From the NCBI GenBank assembly GCA_026018925.1, contig JAKSZU010000008.1, positions 7,616,415 through 7,680,414 on the forward strand: a stretch of 64,000 nucleotides of DNA. The letters run 5' to 3'. Within the stretch, counting starts at the first letter, position 1. The number at the start of each line of letters is the position of its first letter. A program made the translations under genes and the position numbers. Under the pieces are notes generated by a model that had not been told where the DNA came from, did no database searches, and saw only the letters and a program-made list of their open reading frames with translations. Source of the DNA: Tupaia tana (lineage: Eukaryota > Chordata > Mammalia > Scandentia > Tupaiidae). This document shows, in pieces, positions 21,795 to 32,865 of this stretch.

Positions 21795-22252
21795 ACTGTT
21801 TATCTCAGGTGGCAAATAATGGAGGGGTATGGCCAACCACCCTCATCTCCACCACAGGAGGTGGGCTCTGCCGCTCTCCCCACACTCCGGCTCCAACGCT
21901 GCAGCAGACAGCACAGACAGCTAGCAGTTCCGCACAGCTGATGAGAGAGCGCACAGGAACATTGGTCTTGTGATGCTTATCTGCCTGGTTCACGGCCTCA
22001 GCCTCCAACCTATCATTTCCAAAATACATTTCTTGGTTCTTGAAAATGGGCAGTGACTTCATATATTTTATCCCAGCATCCCTCCTGTGGCTTCCGGGTC
22101 CCCAGCCCAGCCATGTCCTCAGCCATCACTCCTCCTAAGCATAAGTCAGCCTTAAACAGCTAAAGCACTACTTCTGAGGATTTTTCAGGGAAAATCTGCA
22201 TAGAACTTCTTTATAGAAAACAAATGCCAGCAAATAATAAATTAGAGAAATT
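21795..22252. other. No gene recognised
   Basis: Unique-looking. Several mutually overlapping open frames but no recognised product. Confidence 0.35.
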
Positions 22253-22253
22253 T

Positions 22254-22408
22254 GGGGGCTGGCAGGTGGCACTGGACTCCCACATGGTCAACGATGGTTC
22301 GAGTCCCAGACCCTGGTGGCTTACTTTCTCATTTTCTCTCTTTCTTTCGCTCTCTGTCTCTCTCCAATTATTATTTTTAAATAATAATAAATTGTTTTTA
22401 AAAAATAG
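22254..22408 (+). mobile_element. tRNA-derived SINE, short form, internally deleted
   Basis: 'gggggctggcaggtggcac' passes directly to 'tggactcccacatggtc', missing the usual 'ggttaaggcgc', then 'ggttcgagtcccag', CT tract and A/T tail. Confidence 0.8.
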
Positions 22409-22654
22409 AGAAGTTACTTACAGCTTAGGATGGTAGACTGTTTTACTCTCAGATGTTAGAAGAAAGGAAGAACAGGACAGGGGAAGGTCTACAGGAGAAT
22501 GTTCGCTGGCCAATTTCCCCGTACCCCTTGTGGATTAAACTGACACCCAGCTCAAGTTGTCAGTGGATCTGCTGTTTCAACACCCACGGGTGCCCCATAC
22601 CTGCAGGGCAGGATGCTACCACAGAGAGCAGAGGGCAGTGACCGCATGACCATG

Positions 22655-22790
22655 GCATTTCAAAGGGAGGGGGCGATTTGAAGACCACCCATCCAAGCCC
22701 TTCATTTTACTAGCAGGGAAACTCAGGCACAGACAGGCAAAGGGACTTGTCCGACGTCATAGGAGTAATTAGAATAGATCATGGACATGG
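22655..22790 (+). mobile_element. MIR/MIR3-type fragment
   Basis: 'ttcattttactagcaggg', 'aaactcaggcacagacagg', 'gggacttgtccgacgtcat' follow the MIR core order. Confidence 0.7.
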
Positions 22791-23277
22791 TTTCCTCCTT
22801 CCCTTGGGAACTGGAAGCTTCGCCAAGGCCGGCTAAACCTTGACAAACTCAGTTCATTTCAACTAAGTCCAGCTAGAGCTCCAGCTGCAACTCGGCAGCA
22901 CCTGGAGGAACGGGGATGCCGGCAGTTCTGGGCACCCCTGCCCACACAGGTGCAGGACAGAGCCCAGAAGACACACCTGCTTTTCCAGATACCCGCTGTT
23001 TCCCTGCCAATGCTGGTTGGTCTTTACCTCTGCTCTTCTTGTTTCCACGTGGAGTGGCTGAAGCCAGCGATGGGGTCACGGAACTTTCCTTGCACACACA
23101 CAGTCTGAGGAAGAGAGCTGTCCTGCCAGTGGCTGGGCACTCGACTCCAGAATCCAGCACTAATGAGATGAGAAGGCTGCAGAAAGCGGCCCAAGGACAG
23201 GGACAAACATGTCGGGAAGGAAGACTGGCCAGCTCTGAACAATCCAAGAAAATAGGGAGCGCTCTATTCTTTTTATG
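22791..23277. other. No gene recognised
   Basis: GC-moderate. Long overlapping frames on both strands look like chance openness in GC-rich DNA. No domain is recognised. Confidence 0.3.
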
Positions 23278-23512
23278 ATTATTGTTATTTTAAGAGGTTT
23301 TTGCCTTAGGGTGTATGCACTTGCTGGAGGGAGAGACAGACATAGTAAGAGGGAAAGTGAGAAATCACCCCCTGGTGGGGGGCTACGCCATAGTCCCTTC
23401 TCCTCCATTCTCCTCCCAGGATCTAGGGCACACATGCACATGTGCCAGAGTAATTCTCAAGCCACTGGGCCCAGAACTCGAACCGCAGTCAGCCAGAGAC
23501 ATAACCTCTATG
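23278..23512 (-). mobile_element. tRNA-derived SINE, long form, minus, head lost
   Basis: 'gaggtttttgccttagggtg', 'gagaaatcaccccctggtg', 'gatctagggcacacatgc', 'ccactgggcccagaactcg'; the 5' head is degraded after 'gtcagcc'. Confidence 0.8.
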
Positions 23513-24087
23513 CTATCCCAAAGAAACTGGGGAAATGTCTCCACGACGCTTTATTGGTGGTTCTCGGCTGCAATTTCTCACTCATGAAGAACAGGGAGAG
23601 AGATGTAAAAAAAAAATAACCTAGATGACAAGGGAACAGGACCAAATAGAGCCATGTGCCTGCTTCTATCAGAGAGCTCTTAAGACTGATGAAAACAGTG
23701 ATTCTGAAACGATTATCTTGGTTTAAAAACCCTGGAGCTGTTGGTTCTGTGGTGAGCGTCTCAGGGAGAAGGAGGTTGAGGGCTAAGGCACTGTCCCCAC
23801 CAGACCACAGGTCCCGCCCAGCTCTGTAGGCAGCAGAAAGGCCTTTCAGAATCTGTGTCAGTCAAACCAGTTCCTTTGCTCAGCTCCATGAACTCTGTCT
23901 CCTCTCTCTCTGCCTCTCTATCTCTTTTTGTCTCTGTCTCTCATATCCACACATATATCATTACTTAGAAAGGATGCATAACAAAATTAATTCTATTTTC
24001 CTTAACTTTTTTAAACATGCAGAAAAAAATGATTGGGACACTTCATATCCAATAAGTAGTTTTATAAAGAGTAAAAGTGAAGTGATT

Positions 24088-24338
24088 TTTGGCAGGTGGA
24101 TGGGGTGGAGTGATAATGCAACACTCTGCAAGGTTAATCCACACGGAAGGTTCTAGGTCCACCTCTAGAGAGCTCCCTGGACACAGGCATGGGGTGTGCC
24201 TGTGCTCATGCTCCAGGGCTGGCGAGGCTGGGCGTGGATCACAGTCTGAAGTCTCTGTTGGGGGTGGCTGTCTCTGTCTCTTTCTCTCCTCTGTCTCTCT
24301 CATTCACAGAAGAAATAAATGAACTTAAAAAAGAGAGA
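24088..24338 (+). mobile_element. tRNA-like SINE, type B
   Basis: 'gcaggtggatggggtggag', 'cacgctc'-like centre 'ctgtgctcatgctccag', CT tract, 'cagaagaaataaatgaactt'. Confidence 0.75.
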
Positions 24339-25365
24339 TTTTCAAGAATAGAGAAGATCTAATTGACTGAATTAGAAATGAACTGCCAAAGTAACCCCTA
24401 ATCAGAGAGAAGCCATCCAAAATCCAGTAGCCAAAATAATTAGACTAGGCAGCTGTACTGGGAGATTCAGCTCACACAGCCATGAGATCCCGGGACACGA
24501 GAATGTAAAGCCCAAGGTCTTACCACCCAAGTTAGAACCTTCTTGGAGAAGTTGAAAAGATGGTAAAGAAGGAAAGATAGAAAGATCTCAGAGTTAAAAA
24601 CAGAACGTTGAGAAGGCAGTTGACATTTCCACGCCGATGACTAACTTGAGTCAAGTATCCCAAGCATGGGGGGTTGACGATGCATCTGTTCTTGGGTTTT
24701 TTCCTCAGTTGTTGCATCACAGTTTATCTGTTCAGTTAACATGAAGATGTGTGCTGTTCTCCACAGTAAGCGGTTAGACCATATACTAGGCCAGGTGGCC
24801 TCAGTCAGTGTGGAGAGCAGGCCCAGTCTCCGGATCACTCTCCTGACCACTCTCTGTACCGCGTACATTCACCTTCCTGCCCTCTGCACAGCTCCATCAC
24901 AGCCACCTTACTGTCCAGAGAAAACCCACCCCACAAGAAGCGCTCTCTAGCCTTTGTCCAGTCTTCCCTTCGTAACCTCCGCGAACGCATGAAACTCCAA
25001 ATGTCCTGGGAGTGCTCTGCCGTTAGAAATCTCATCTTCCTTCAAAAAGCACGCTCTTTGAAAACTAGTGCCCACGTCCACATTTCTTGGGTGTCTTCCA
25101 CCTACCTGACATGGTGACACATCTGCGATGTCTCAGCGATCACTCGCTAATTGGGTGACAGGAGGAGGAGGAAGCGGCCAAAATACGAAAGCTTGAAAAG
25201 TGAGCTACGGAATGGAAGTGGTGGGGCTGACACAACTGCGAATGGCACTCGGGGACACTCGAGCAGAAACGAGAGACCCCAGCAATGCGGAAGGTTTGTG
25301 AGGGGACCCGTGGACCTCGGGCCAGGCATCAAGAGCCATGAGGGCGTCCAGGTATGGAAGGCTTA
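24339..25365. other. No gene recognised
   Basis: Unique-looking with short overlapping frames. No repeat or exon recognised. Confidence 0.35.
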
Positions 25366-25369
25366 GTCT

Positions 25370-25510
25370 GTGCCCTGCACAACGCGGAGCCTCATATTTG
25401 AACCTGTTCAGTCTTCACAGCAACTCTGTAAGGTAAGATCTATCACATGCCCACTTTCCAGAGGAGTGCACAGGCAGAGGCTAGTTCACTGCGTGACGGG
25501 GAAGAGAAAG
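25370..25510 (+). mobile_element. MIR fragment
   Basis: 'cagcaactctgtaaggtaag', 'cccactttccagaggag', 'gcacaggcagaggc' follow MIR. A 321-codon open frame begins within it, which argues against that frame being a real gene. Confidence 0.7.
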
Positions 25511-26764
25511 GTAGTCACAGCCGCATTTCAGACCCGAGCATTCTGGTACCGGCTTCTGCTGCCCCCTGGGAAAGAGCGAGGAGAAGCTGCCGGTACACAA
25601 ACAGAACAGCTCTGGGGACAAGACATGGTCACTGACAAAGTCCGAAACCAGTCTGAAGATGTTTCCAGGCAGGATTCGCAAGCACAGACTGTCAACCCCA
25701 GCTTGCTCTTCTTCATGCTCACAGATAAAGTTATGAAACCATACGGTGTGCGTGTGCACACATACACACTGTATCACACACAAAACACACCACAGCACAG
25801 ACACACAACGCACAATGCATACCCACAACACCCAACCGGCCATGTACACACACCCTGCACAGCACACTCTCACACCACACACACACACTCACGGCGGTGC
25901 ACAGTGCACAGCGGCTGCCGTGGGTCCTGCAGCACGTCCTGTGAGGCTGCAGCAGCGTCTACCGCAGCTGTTGGGCTTGGGCTGTGCCTTCGCCAGCTAC
26001 ACGTGCTGGGCTCTGCCCTGAGCAGAGCGAGCCTCTCCCCCACCCCATGGCCAGCTCTACTGGCACCAGACCGCAGCCCAGTTCCCAGTGCGCCCCAGCC
26101 TAGGCACCGGGTCCGGCCCAGAGCTCCAGGCCTGCGATCAGGGCCCGACACCCACTTCTCCTGCTGCCACTCAGCCCAGCCCAGAGAAACTCCTGGGGCC
26201 TGGACTCTGAGCCTAGGAGCCCACGGGCGCTGGTCCTGCTTAACTCCTATGGCCAGTGGCATATATCTGGGCCCATGCCTGCCTGCTCAAACCCGCATGG
26301 CCCCTCCCTGGACCCTGAGTCCTGACCAAGCATGACAGGAACGTTCCTTCCCCATGTGGAGCACCTGCTCCCAGGTTACCCTGTAGCTCAGCTCACCCCG
26401 GACCGATGGGTGAACTCAGCTCAGTCCACCCGACAGTCCCACGGGCCAGCACAGACAATTGGGTTTGTCTTAGGGGTGTTGCGCAACCGGCCCCGCCAGA
26501 AACAAGGCCAGGGGAATCAGGCAGCGGGCAGGGCTGCGTGGCTCCTGGATGCTGTAGACACGAGGGCAGGAGGCCCGATGAGCGTCCCGGATGTGGGAGG
26601 GAATGCCGGCTGCTGCCCGCAGTGGCTGCCGGTGTGGAGCTCACGCAGCGTAGCCTCCTGGATGGCCTGCTTGCCTCCGCCTGCTCAGACCCTTTGTAAA
26701 GGCCCACCTTGCTCCTGGAGCCATGCAGGAGGGGAGAAGCCAGATTCCTGGGGGTAAAGGATCC
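25511..26764. other. GC-rich unique block without recognised gene
   Basis: A 321-codon plus-strand frame (25,370-26,335) and similar minus-strand frames coincide with high GC and CA/CT-rich stretches (25,750-25,890). The amino-acid text is low-complexity His/Thr-rich then Pro/Arg-rich, with no recognised domain. I treat these as chance frames. Confidence 0.4.
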
Positions 26765-26765
26765 A

Positions 26766-27045
26766 GATGCAGGGACTAGCATGTGGCATAGCGGTTTGCG
26801 TCTGCAGACTCCCACGTGACTGACCGCGGTTTGAGTCCTGGCTCTGGTGGCTTAAAAAATCATGCCAGCGCATGTGCATACATGCCCAGAATCCCGGGAG
26901 GAGAATGGAGGAGAAGGGATTTCAGTGTGGCCAACCCCCATTCCTGGGGAGTGATTTGTAGCTTTTTCCCCACCCCCAACCTCTCCTCTCCTCTCCATGA
27001 GCACATGCGCCCTAGAGCAAAAAACCTCAACCAAAAAAAAGAAAA
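26766..27045 (+). mobile_element. tRNA-derived SINE, long form
   Basis: 'gcagggactagcatgtggc', 'gactcccacgtgactgacc', 'ggtttgagtcctggc', 'atgcgccctagagcaaaaaac'-type end, A-tail. Confidence 0.85.
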
Positions 27046-27490
27046 AAAAGCAAATGCAGCCTTGGCCCCACTCTACTCTTGGGCTTGGTCACCTGGCAGG
27101 GCAGGTCCCCTGGAAGCCAGGCGAACCACATTCAGTGAATTTGCTGTCTCTGCCAGTGCCCCTAGAGGGTGACCCCAGGCCCAGCTCAGAGCACTGTGCA
27201 CCCAGTGGGGAATGCTGCCCGCCCCAGGCCCACCATGCAGACCTCCCGCATGGAGCCCTTGCGGAATGCGGCCCATCGTCCCCAAGCTCCTGGGACTGGG
27301 CTTCCAGAGGGGCTGGAATGGCAGCCACATGGGCTCCTATCATCTTTCCCCGGCTGGCCCTGCCTGTTCTCATGCCACAGAGCCCCAAAGAAGCTTTTCA
27401 ACCTCTCTACCCCGTGACAGAGGTGGGAGAGCAGTGTGGTCTCCCACAAGGCGGCAGGCCTGGCTCCAGACTTAGACATCAGGGCACTGA
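27046..27490. other. GC-rich unique stretch
   Basis: Overlapping open frames in both directions; no recognised protein. Confidence 0.3.
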
Positions 27491-27494
27491 TCCT

Positions 27495-27640
27495 GGATCT
27501 ACTAAATAATTCTTGCTCTTGCTGTGTGGATTTAGGCAAACTGTTAAATTCTGTAGATATCAGTGTCCTCGTCTGCAAAAGGAAAATATTACTATTGGTA
27601 TCAACTCAATTGAGTTATTGGATAAATTAAACCAGTTCCA
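27495..27640 (-). mobile_element. MIR fragment, antisense-like
   Basis: 'gctgtgtggatttaggcaaa', 'tcagtgtcctcgtctgcaaa', 'attgagttattggataaat' match the other end of MIR ('tgtgtgaccttgggcaag' type). Confidence 0.65.
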
Positions 27641-28500
27641 GGTGGTTTTTCCCTGATAACTAATATTATTTTGGCCTGAACCCACACCCATGTCTATCTC
27701 TATCCCTCTCTCCCCTTCTTCACTCCCCCTGAGTACCCACACCGGAACCTCCACCCCCCCCCCCCCATCATCTTTACGCACCCTGGATCTTTCCATCAAC
27801 GTGTGCTCACAGGACTGTAGAACTGGCCCCTCCCAGCCCACTCTTGTGCTGTTTTCTTATTGGCTGGAGAATGACCTGTTGAGGGCATCCCTGGCTAACA
27901 TCAGAATGCCCCAGCCATGGCATCTGCAGTTGAAGGGGAACCCATCTGAGCCTGAAACCTTCTCCTGGCTGCGTGCTGGTGACATCAGGGAGCTTGTGTA
28001 CAACTCTCATATGGAAATTAGAAATGGCAATAAAAATTCATATTAAAAAAGAATAAATGCTTGGGTTGTCACCGCAGGTTTCTGACTTCAGTGATGTGGG
28101 ACGCAGCCAGGATGTGAGGGATTTTGAAAGTTCTTCAACATATGAATGGGGGGGAAATGTAGTCCTATCACAAAGATGTTAAGTGAAAACTTAATTCCTT
28201 CTTCTTGGTGTCCCAGGATGGGGATAAAGTCATTAGGGTGAGGCCTCTCTGACTGAGTTCTGGCAGGTTTATGAGAGGGAAAATGAGGCAAGCAGAAGCC
28301 ACATGGACACAGGCCATGCTCTGTTCTGCTAGAAGTTATACCTTCCACCATTTTATGATTCTTTTTGACCTTTCAGCCACTAGAAAAGTGAGTTTTGTAA
28401 CTAAACTTCTATTTCCTTTCCAAATCATCCAGCCTCACGTGCGTCTGTTGGAAATACAATAAAGGACTAAGGCAACCTACAGAACACTAATTGACCCTTC
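27641..28500. other. No gene recognised
   Basis: Includes a C-run at 27,756-27,767. No exon or repeat recognised. Confidence 0.35.
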
Positions 28501-28515
28501 AAGAAGTTTTTGCAA

Positions 28516-28782
28516 GGGAATCAGCAGTAAGTGTAATGGCTATGTCGCTGGACTTCCACGTAGTCAACCGCGGTTCGCGTCCCAGACCCAGTGGCTTAAA
28601 ACTCACCCCGGGCGCGTGTGCATGTGTGCCCAAGATCCCGAGAGGAGAATGGAGGAGAAGGGATTGCGGCGTGACCATCCCCCCTGGGGGGTGATTTCTC
28701 ACTTTCTGTCTCTTTGTCTCTCTCTGTCTGTCTGGCAAGCACACGTGCCCTATAGCGAAAACCTCTCCAAAAAAAAAGAAGA
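28516..28782 (+). mobile_element. tRNA-derived SINE, long form
   Basis: 'gggaatcagcagtaagtgtaa', 'gttcgcgtcccagacc', 'gccctatagcgaaaacctc'. Direct repeats 'aagaagtttttgca' at 28,501-28,514 and after the A-tail at 28,780-28,793 give a 14-base duplication. Confidence 0.95.
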
Positions 28783-28869
28783 AGTTTTTGCACATTTCTG
28801 GAACCTGGTAGGAAGCAAAGAACCTACCATACACCCTCCTGGAGCTGCCCATCATGAGCTAGGTGTTGT

Positions 28870-29010
28870 TGGTTCACTGTGTTCACTTATCTATTGCTGA
28901 GTAACAAACTCCCCTAAAAGTAAGTGGCTTAAAATAACAATGCCATTTCCTCACAATATTGTGGGTCAGATTCATTGAGTGTCTTACATGGAAGTGCAGG
29001 GCTCCCTAAA
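28870..29010 (+). mobile_element. Ancient LTR-like interspersed fragment
   Basis: 'tctattgctgagtaacaaac', 'agtggcttaaaataacaat', 'tgtgggtcag' are hallmarks of a common placental repeat, probably LTR-type. The name is not certain. Confidence 0.45.
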
Positions 29011-29225
29011 GTATAAAAGTGGAAACTGCTAGGCCTACTGAGGACCCTAATGATCCACATTGTAAACACAGTTCCCTCTCCCAATTATTTAACAGTTTTG
29101 TTCCTTTGAAAAATCAGGCTCAGGCTTGAGGTCCTAGATCTCATCATCTGAATCAGGTCTAGGACAAAGGAGGTTCTCTGGAGCAGTCCCTGATCCAAAC
29201 ACCCGTGAACTCAAGATATAAAGAG

Positions 29226-29311
29226 TTTTAAGCCACCGGGTCCGGGACTTGAACCGCGGTCAACTACGTGGGAGTCCAGTGACATAGCCATTACGCTAAC
29301 TGCTGGTTCCC
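29226..29311 (-). mobile_element. tRNA-head-only SINE insertion, minus
   Basis: The minus strand reads 'ggaaccagcagttagcg' to 'cggtggcttaaaa' and stops. Direct copies of 'caagatataaag' flank it (29,212 and 29,310 regions), so this head-only unit was itself inserted, with only a four-A tail. Confidence 0.85.
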
Positions 29312-30060
29312 AAGATATAAAGAATTGCCCCAATATGTACCCAAAATATAGCAGTAAGGCCAGGAGAGGAAAGCCACAGCATGCATTCCCAGTCCAAATG
29401 AAAGTGAATGGGAGACACAAAACAGTCACTGTATCCATCATGCATCCGTTATGCAACACACAGGGCACATGTTCCAACGTGTCAGGTGGGTCTTTGGGAC
29501 TTCAGGACACAAGTATATGTGTCTTAGTGTTTCATTCAATGTCCAGCAAGGGGGCATGTGTGTCAGAGGAGACAACAGCGTAGACAGGAGGACTCATATA
29601 GAGGATGTCATCCAGCTTCTATCCTCATTCGTTCAGTGCGTGGAGAGGGGCCCATGAGTGGAGTGGCTGTGGAGGTGAGAGGGGGCCTTCTCATTGGCTT
29701 CACTATGTGGCCTTCACTCACTCCCTCTGATCCAGACCCTCTGAATAGACCGGACAGCTGCTGGCAGTTAACCTGCTAGTAGGTCAGTTACCCTAGATGC
29801 CTTCCGCCCTGGAGGGAGCAGCAATTCATCCTTGCAGATGACTCTAGATGTGGGTTTGCTTCCCCTGCATGCTGTGTGGCTGCATGGTTTGAAGACTTAC
29901 AGCGTGCCCTGTACCAACATGGGATCCTGCAGTATGAATAAGGTGATGTGCTATCACCTCCGCTAAGGAACCCAAGCTATAGGGAAGGAGGTGTGGCAAG
30001 GATCGCACAGCACATTATTTTAAAATGATCAAGTGGATCCGTCTTCCCACTTGTATTTAT
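29312..30060. other. No gene recognised
   Basis: Unique-looking; no recognised repeat or product. Confidence 0.35.
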
Positions 30061-30395
30061 CTTCTATACCCCTGCAGATTTTTACCTAAATAAAAATCTG
30101 CTACTTTCACTTCCCAGGCTAAAACCCTTCAGTCATTCCATGAAGCCTGCAGTATACAGGCTCAGCTCCCATGACACTGTACAAGGCTTTTGATAATCTG
30201 GCCTCAGGCCCTTCTCCAGGACACCTCCCCACACTCCCCAGCATCCACAAAAAGCCACGCTGAGTTCACTCTGCTTTCTGAATCCAGTGCCTTCTCAGAC
30301 CACACTATTTGCTATCTCTTGTCCTGGAACAGCCTGCTTTAACTCTACTTCTAGAAACCTTCTCCAGCTCCTTGAAAACCTGTGTTAGCAATATA
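30061..30395 (+). mobile_element. L2-like ancient LINE fragment
   Basis: 'aaacccttcagtcattccat', 'ttttgataatctggcctcag', 'cttctccaggacacctcccc', 'cttgtcctggaacagcctgc' follow the same order as the fragment at 2.9 kb. Confidence 0.5.
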
Positions 30396-30775
30396 CAGCT
30401 GTGAAACCAGTCGCCACAGATTAGTAGCTTGGACGTGCACACGTGTATCACCTGCAGGAATCTATGCTTAGCTTTCTTGCATTCTCACCTCCAGAGTCCC
30501 TCGCAGGCTGTCGTAAGGAATCAGCTGAGGCTGCAGTCCCCTGTCAAGGCTCAGCCAGGGAAGGACCTGCTCCTGCGCTCACGTGGATGTTGGCTGAATT
30601 CAGTCCCTTGCAGGTTACTGCATAAGTGCCTCATTTTCTTGCTTCCTGTCAGCTAGAAGCCACCCTTAGCAATCGGCCACATGGGTCTCTCCATAGGGTC
30701 ACTCAAAACCTGGGAGCTCATTCACAAAAGCCAGCAAGGGAGAGAGTCTGCAGTAAGACTGGAGTCACATTCTTT
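30396..30775 (+). mobile_element. Ancient LTR-like interspersed repeat
   Basis: 'cagctgaggctgcagtcccc', 'aaggctcagccagggaagg', 'ccacatgggtctctccatag', 'agccagcaagggagagag' recall an abundant placental repeat of LTR type. Family name uncertain. Confidence 0.45.
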
Positions 30776-31535
30776 TTATGACACAATTTAATCAACATGT
30801 AGCAGTTTGTTACAGATATATAACATATTTATGGAGTATAGTGGAAAATGGAATGGCAGTTCCTCCAAAAGCTAAAAACAGAATTACTTTATGATCCGGC
30901 AACCTCACTCCCAGGTATAAATCCAGAGGAAAAGAGATCAATATGTGGAAGAGCTCTGCACTCCCACGTTTATCACAGCACTGTTCGCAATGGCCAACAG
31001 GCTATGGCATCCACCTAAGTCCTCAAGTCACATCTTATGTAACTTCACCCCAGAGGTGACACCTATCACCTTGGCCATCCACCTCACAGTCCTGCTCACT
31101 CTCAGGAAGACATTACACGGGGCATGGACACTAGGAGCCCGCCAGTCACAGGGCCTAATTCTGCCACCGCTGGGGTCTCCCTGTGCCCATGCTGCCTAGT
31201 TTGTCCACAGTACCACGTGTCTCACATGGAGTCCTGGTTACGTGCTGTCAGTGCACACCTGGTGAAAATCCTAGGTACTAACAACGTGTGAGTGGATTAG
31301 GAATGTGGTGCACGGGCAAGTGGGCTGTTACTCAGCTAAAGAACTACCCAGTCCTGTCTTCTGATACAAGATGGACAGCCTAGAAGATGTAATGCTGAGA
31401 TAATCAGGTTATGAAAGACGTGTACATACATCCCCACCTAACATACACCGCATGTCCACACTTGAAGGCGAGAACAGAAGGACTCAAAAAAAAAAAAAAA
31501 AAAAAAACAACAAAAAAAAAAAAAACAGAAATACA

Positions 31536-31812
31536 GGGACCAACAGTTAGAGTATTGGCTATGTTGCTGGACTCCCATGTAGTCAACCGTGGTTCAAGTC
31601 CCGGACCTGGTGGCTTAAAACTCACAACGGGCATGTGTGCATGCGTGCCCAAGATTCAGAGAGGAGAATGGAGGAGAAGAGATTGCGGCGTGGCCATCCC
31701 CCCGAGGGGGTGATTTCTCACTTTCTGTCTCTCTGTCTCTGTCTGTCTGTCTGGCGAGTGCATGCGCCCTATAGCAAAAACCTCTCCAAACAAAACAAAA
31801 ACAAAAACAAAA
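31536..31812 (+). mobile_element. tRNA-derived SINE, long form
   Basis: 'gggaccaacagttagagtat', 'gttcaagtcccggacc', 'gccctatagcaaaaacc', A/C-rich tail. Flanked by 'acagaaatacag' on both sides (31,525 and 31,815 regions). Confidence 0.95.
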
Positions 31813-31962
31813 AATACAGAAATACAGAGAGTAATGGGCAATACGGGGACTGCTGGCAAGGGTGCAAGAAAAGGAGGGTTTTCTGAGAAAATTTTAATAG
31901 TCACAGAATGAGGTAAATAAGGGGAAGAGCCTATGGGATGGTGGACCATGGCAGAGTAAAAA

Positions 31963-31975
31963 ATATGAACAATTT
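31963..31975 (+). repeat. Target-site duplication, left copy, of young L1
   Basis: ATATGAACAATTT, identical to 38,214-38,226, bracketing the L1 with its extra 3' sequence. The A-run to its left (31,958-31,963) and the terminal A-tail on the right allow up to 18 bases. Confidence 0.9.
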
Positions 31976-32363
31976 GACTTTCCTGGACTGCCAGCAGGCA
32001 ATAGCGTGTCCTGCAAGCCTCTGGCCAGCAAGGGATACTGAGGGAGGGTCACCTCTGACCCCCACCCCACTTCCAGACCCCCAGGCCCCAGACTCCACCT
32101 TCTAGACTTTCCTGGACTGCCAGCAGGCAATAGCGTGTCCTGCAAGCCTCTGGCCAGCAAGGGATACTGAGGGAGGGTCACCTCTGACCCCCACCCCACT
32201 TCCAGACCCCCAGGCCCCAGACTCCACCTTCTAGACTTTCCTGGACTGCCAGCAGGCAATAGCGTGTCCTGCAAGCCTCTGGCCAGCAAGGGATACTGAG
32301 GGAGGGTCACCTCTGACCCCCACCCCACTTCCAGACCCCCAGGCCCCAGACTCCACCTTCTAG
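31976..32363 (+). promoter_or_regulatory. L1 5' UTR: three identical 129-bp monomers
   Basis: Unit starts 'actttcctggactgccagc' and ends 'ccaccttctag'; copies 31,977-32,105, 32,106-32,234 and 32,235-32,363 show no difference by eye. A single extra G precedes the first, as left by reverse transcription of a cap. Tandem 5' monomers act as the promoter in mouse and rat L1; promoter function here is inferred. Confidence 0.85.
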
Positions 32364-32865
32364 GTAGGTAGCCAGGATCTCCTTGAGGCGGTTTTACTTG
32401 TTTTTCCTTTCTCTTGAACCCCCACCCCCCTGCATTCTCTTGTTAACACCTAGCTCTCCTTCTCCCCCCAGACTTTCCTGGACTGCCAGCAGGCAATAGC
32501 GTCTCCTGCAAGCCTCTGGCGCAACTTTTTCTTTATTTTTCTGTGCTGTCTTTCCTTTCGTTGCATATTGTCCTCTCCTCCTTATTTTTTACCGTGCCAG
32601 ACAGACCAGACAGGTCTAGAATCATATATCTGAAATTTCCTAGGAAGGTAAGTGTCTCTGGGATCCTCCCTAGTACTGATCCCCTTTGAAAAAGGAGATA
32701 CTGCTTGTTAGACACTTCTGTAGATTTCCCTCCTGAAAACACATTGGTAAAAACAACAGAAGAGAGACTTCAACAAACAGCTATTCCCATCAATAAGGAA
32801 AGACTCTTACTTCTCGTGGGACAAAAGTTCTCCCAAGAAGTCTTTAAAAGGGAAGTAATCTTCCA
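32364..32865 (+). promoter_or_regulatory. L1 5' UTR tether with intron-like segment
   Basis: 32,364-32,471 starts GTAGGT after AG, has branch-like TTAAC at 32,443-32,447, a pyrimidine tract and CAG at 32,469-32,471. It is followed by a 49-base partial fourth monomer (32,472-32,520) and then the leader to the ORF1 ATG at 32,866. Splice use is not shown, only the signals. Confidence 0.65.

Larger units (their letters stand above)
30790..31975 (+). mobile_element. Older L1, 3' part, host of the young L1
   Basis: Degenerate ORF2 end ('cagttcctccaaaagctaaa', 'ccaggtataaatccagagg', 'cacagcactgttcgcaatgg') and 3' UTR. It contains a SINE at 31,536, and resumes after the young L1 at 38,227-38,440 ('gatttgattattgcactctg', 'tatacatgc'). 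Confidence 0.75.

Noticed and set aside
25370-26335. 321-codon plus-strand open frame
   Set aside because: It begins inside a MIR fragment, crosses CA/CT-rich low-complexity and GC-rich DNA, shows no domain, and overlaps equally long minus-strand frames.
31894-32430. Minus-strand open frame across the 129-bp monomers with a 43-residue repeat, reminiscent of the antisense ORF0 of primate L1
   Set aside because: The frame contains no ATG up to its upstream stop. It stays open because 129 is a multiple of three and the copies are identical. It runs out into flanking DNA.
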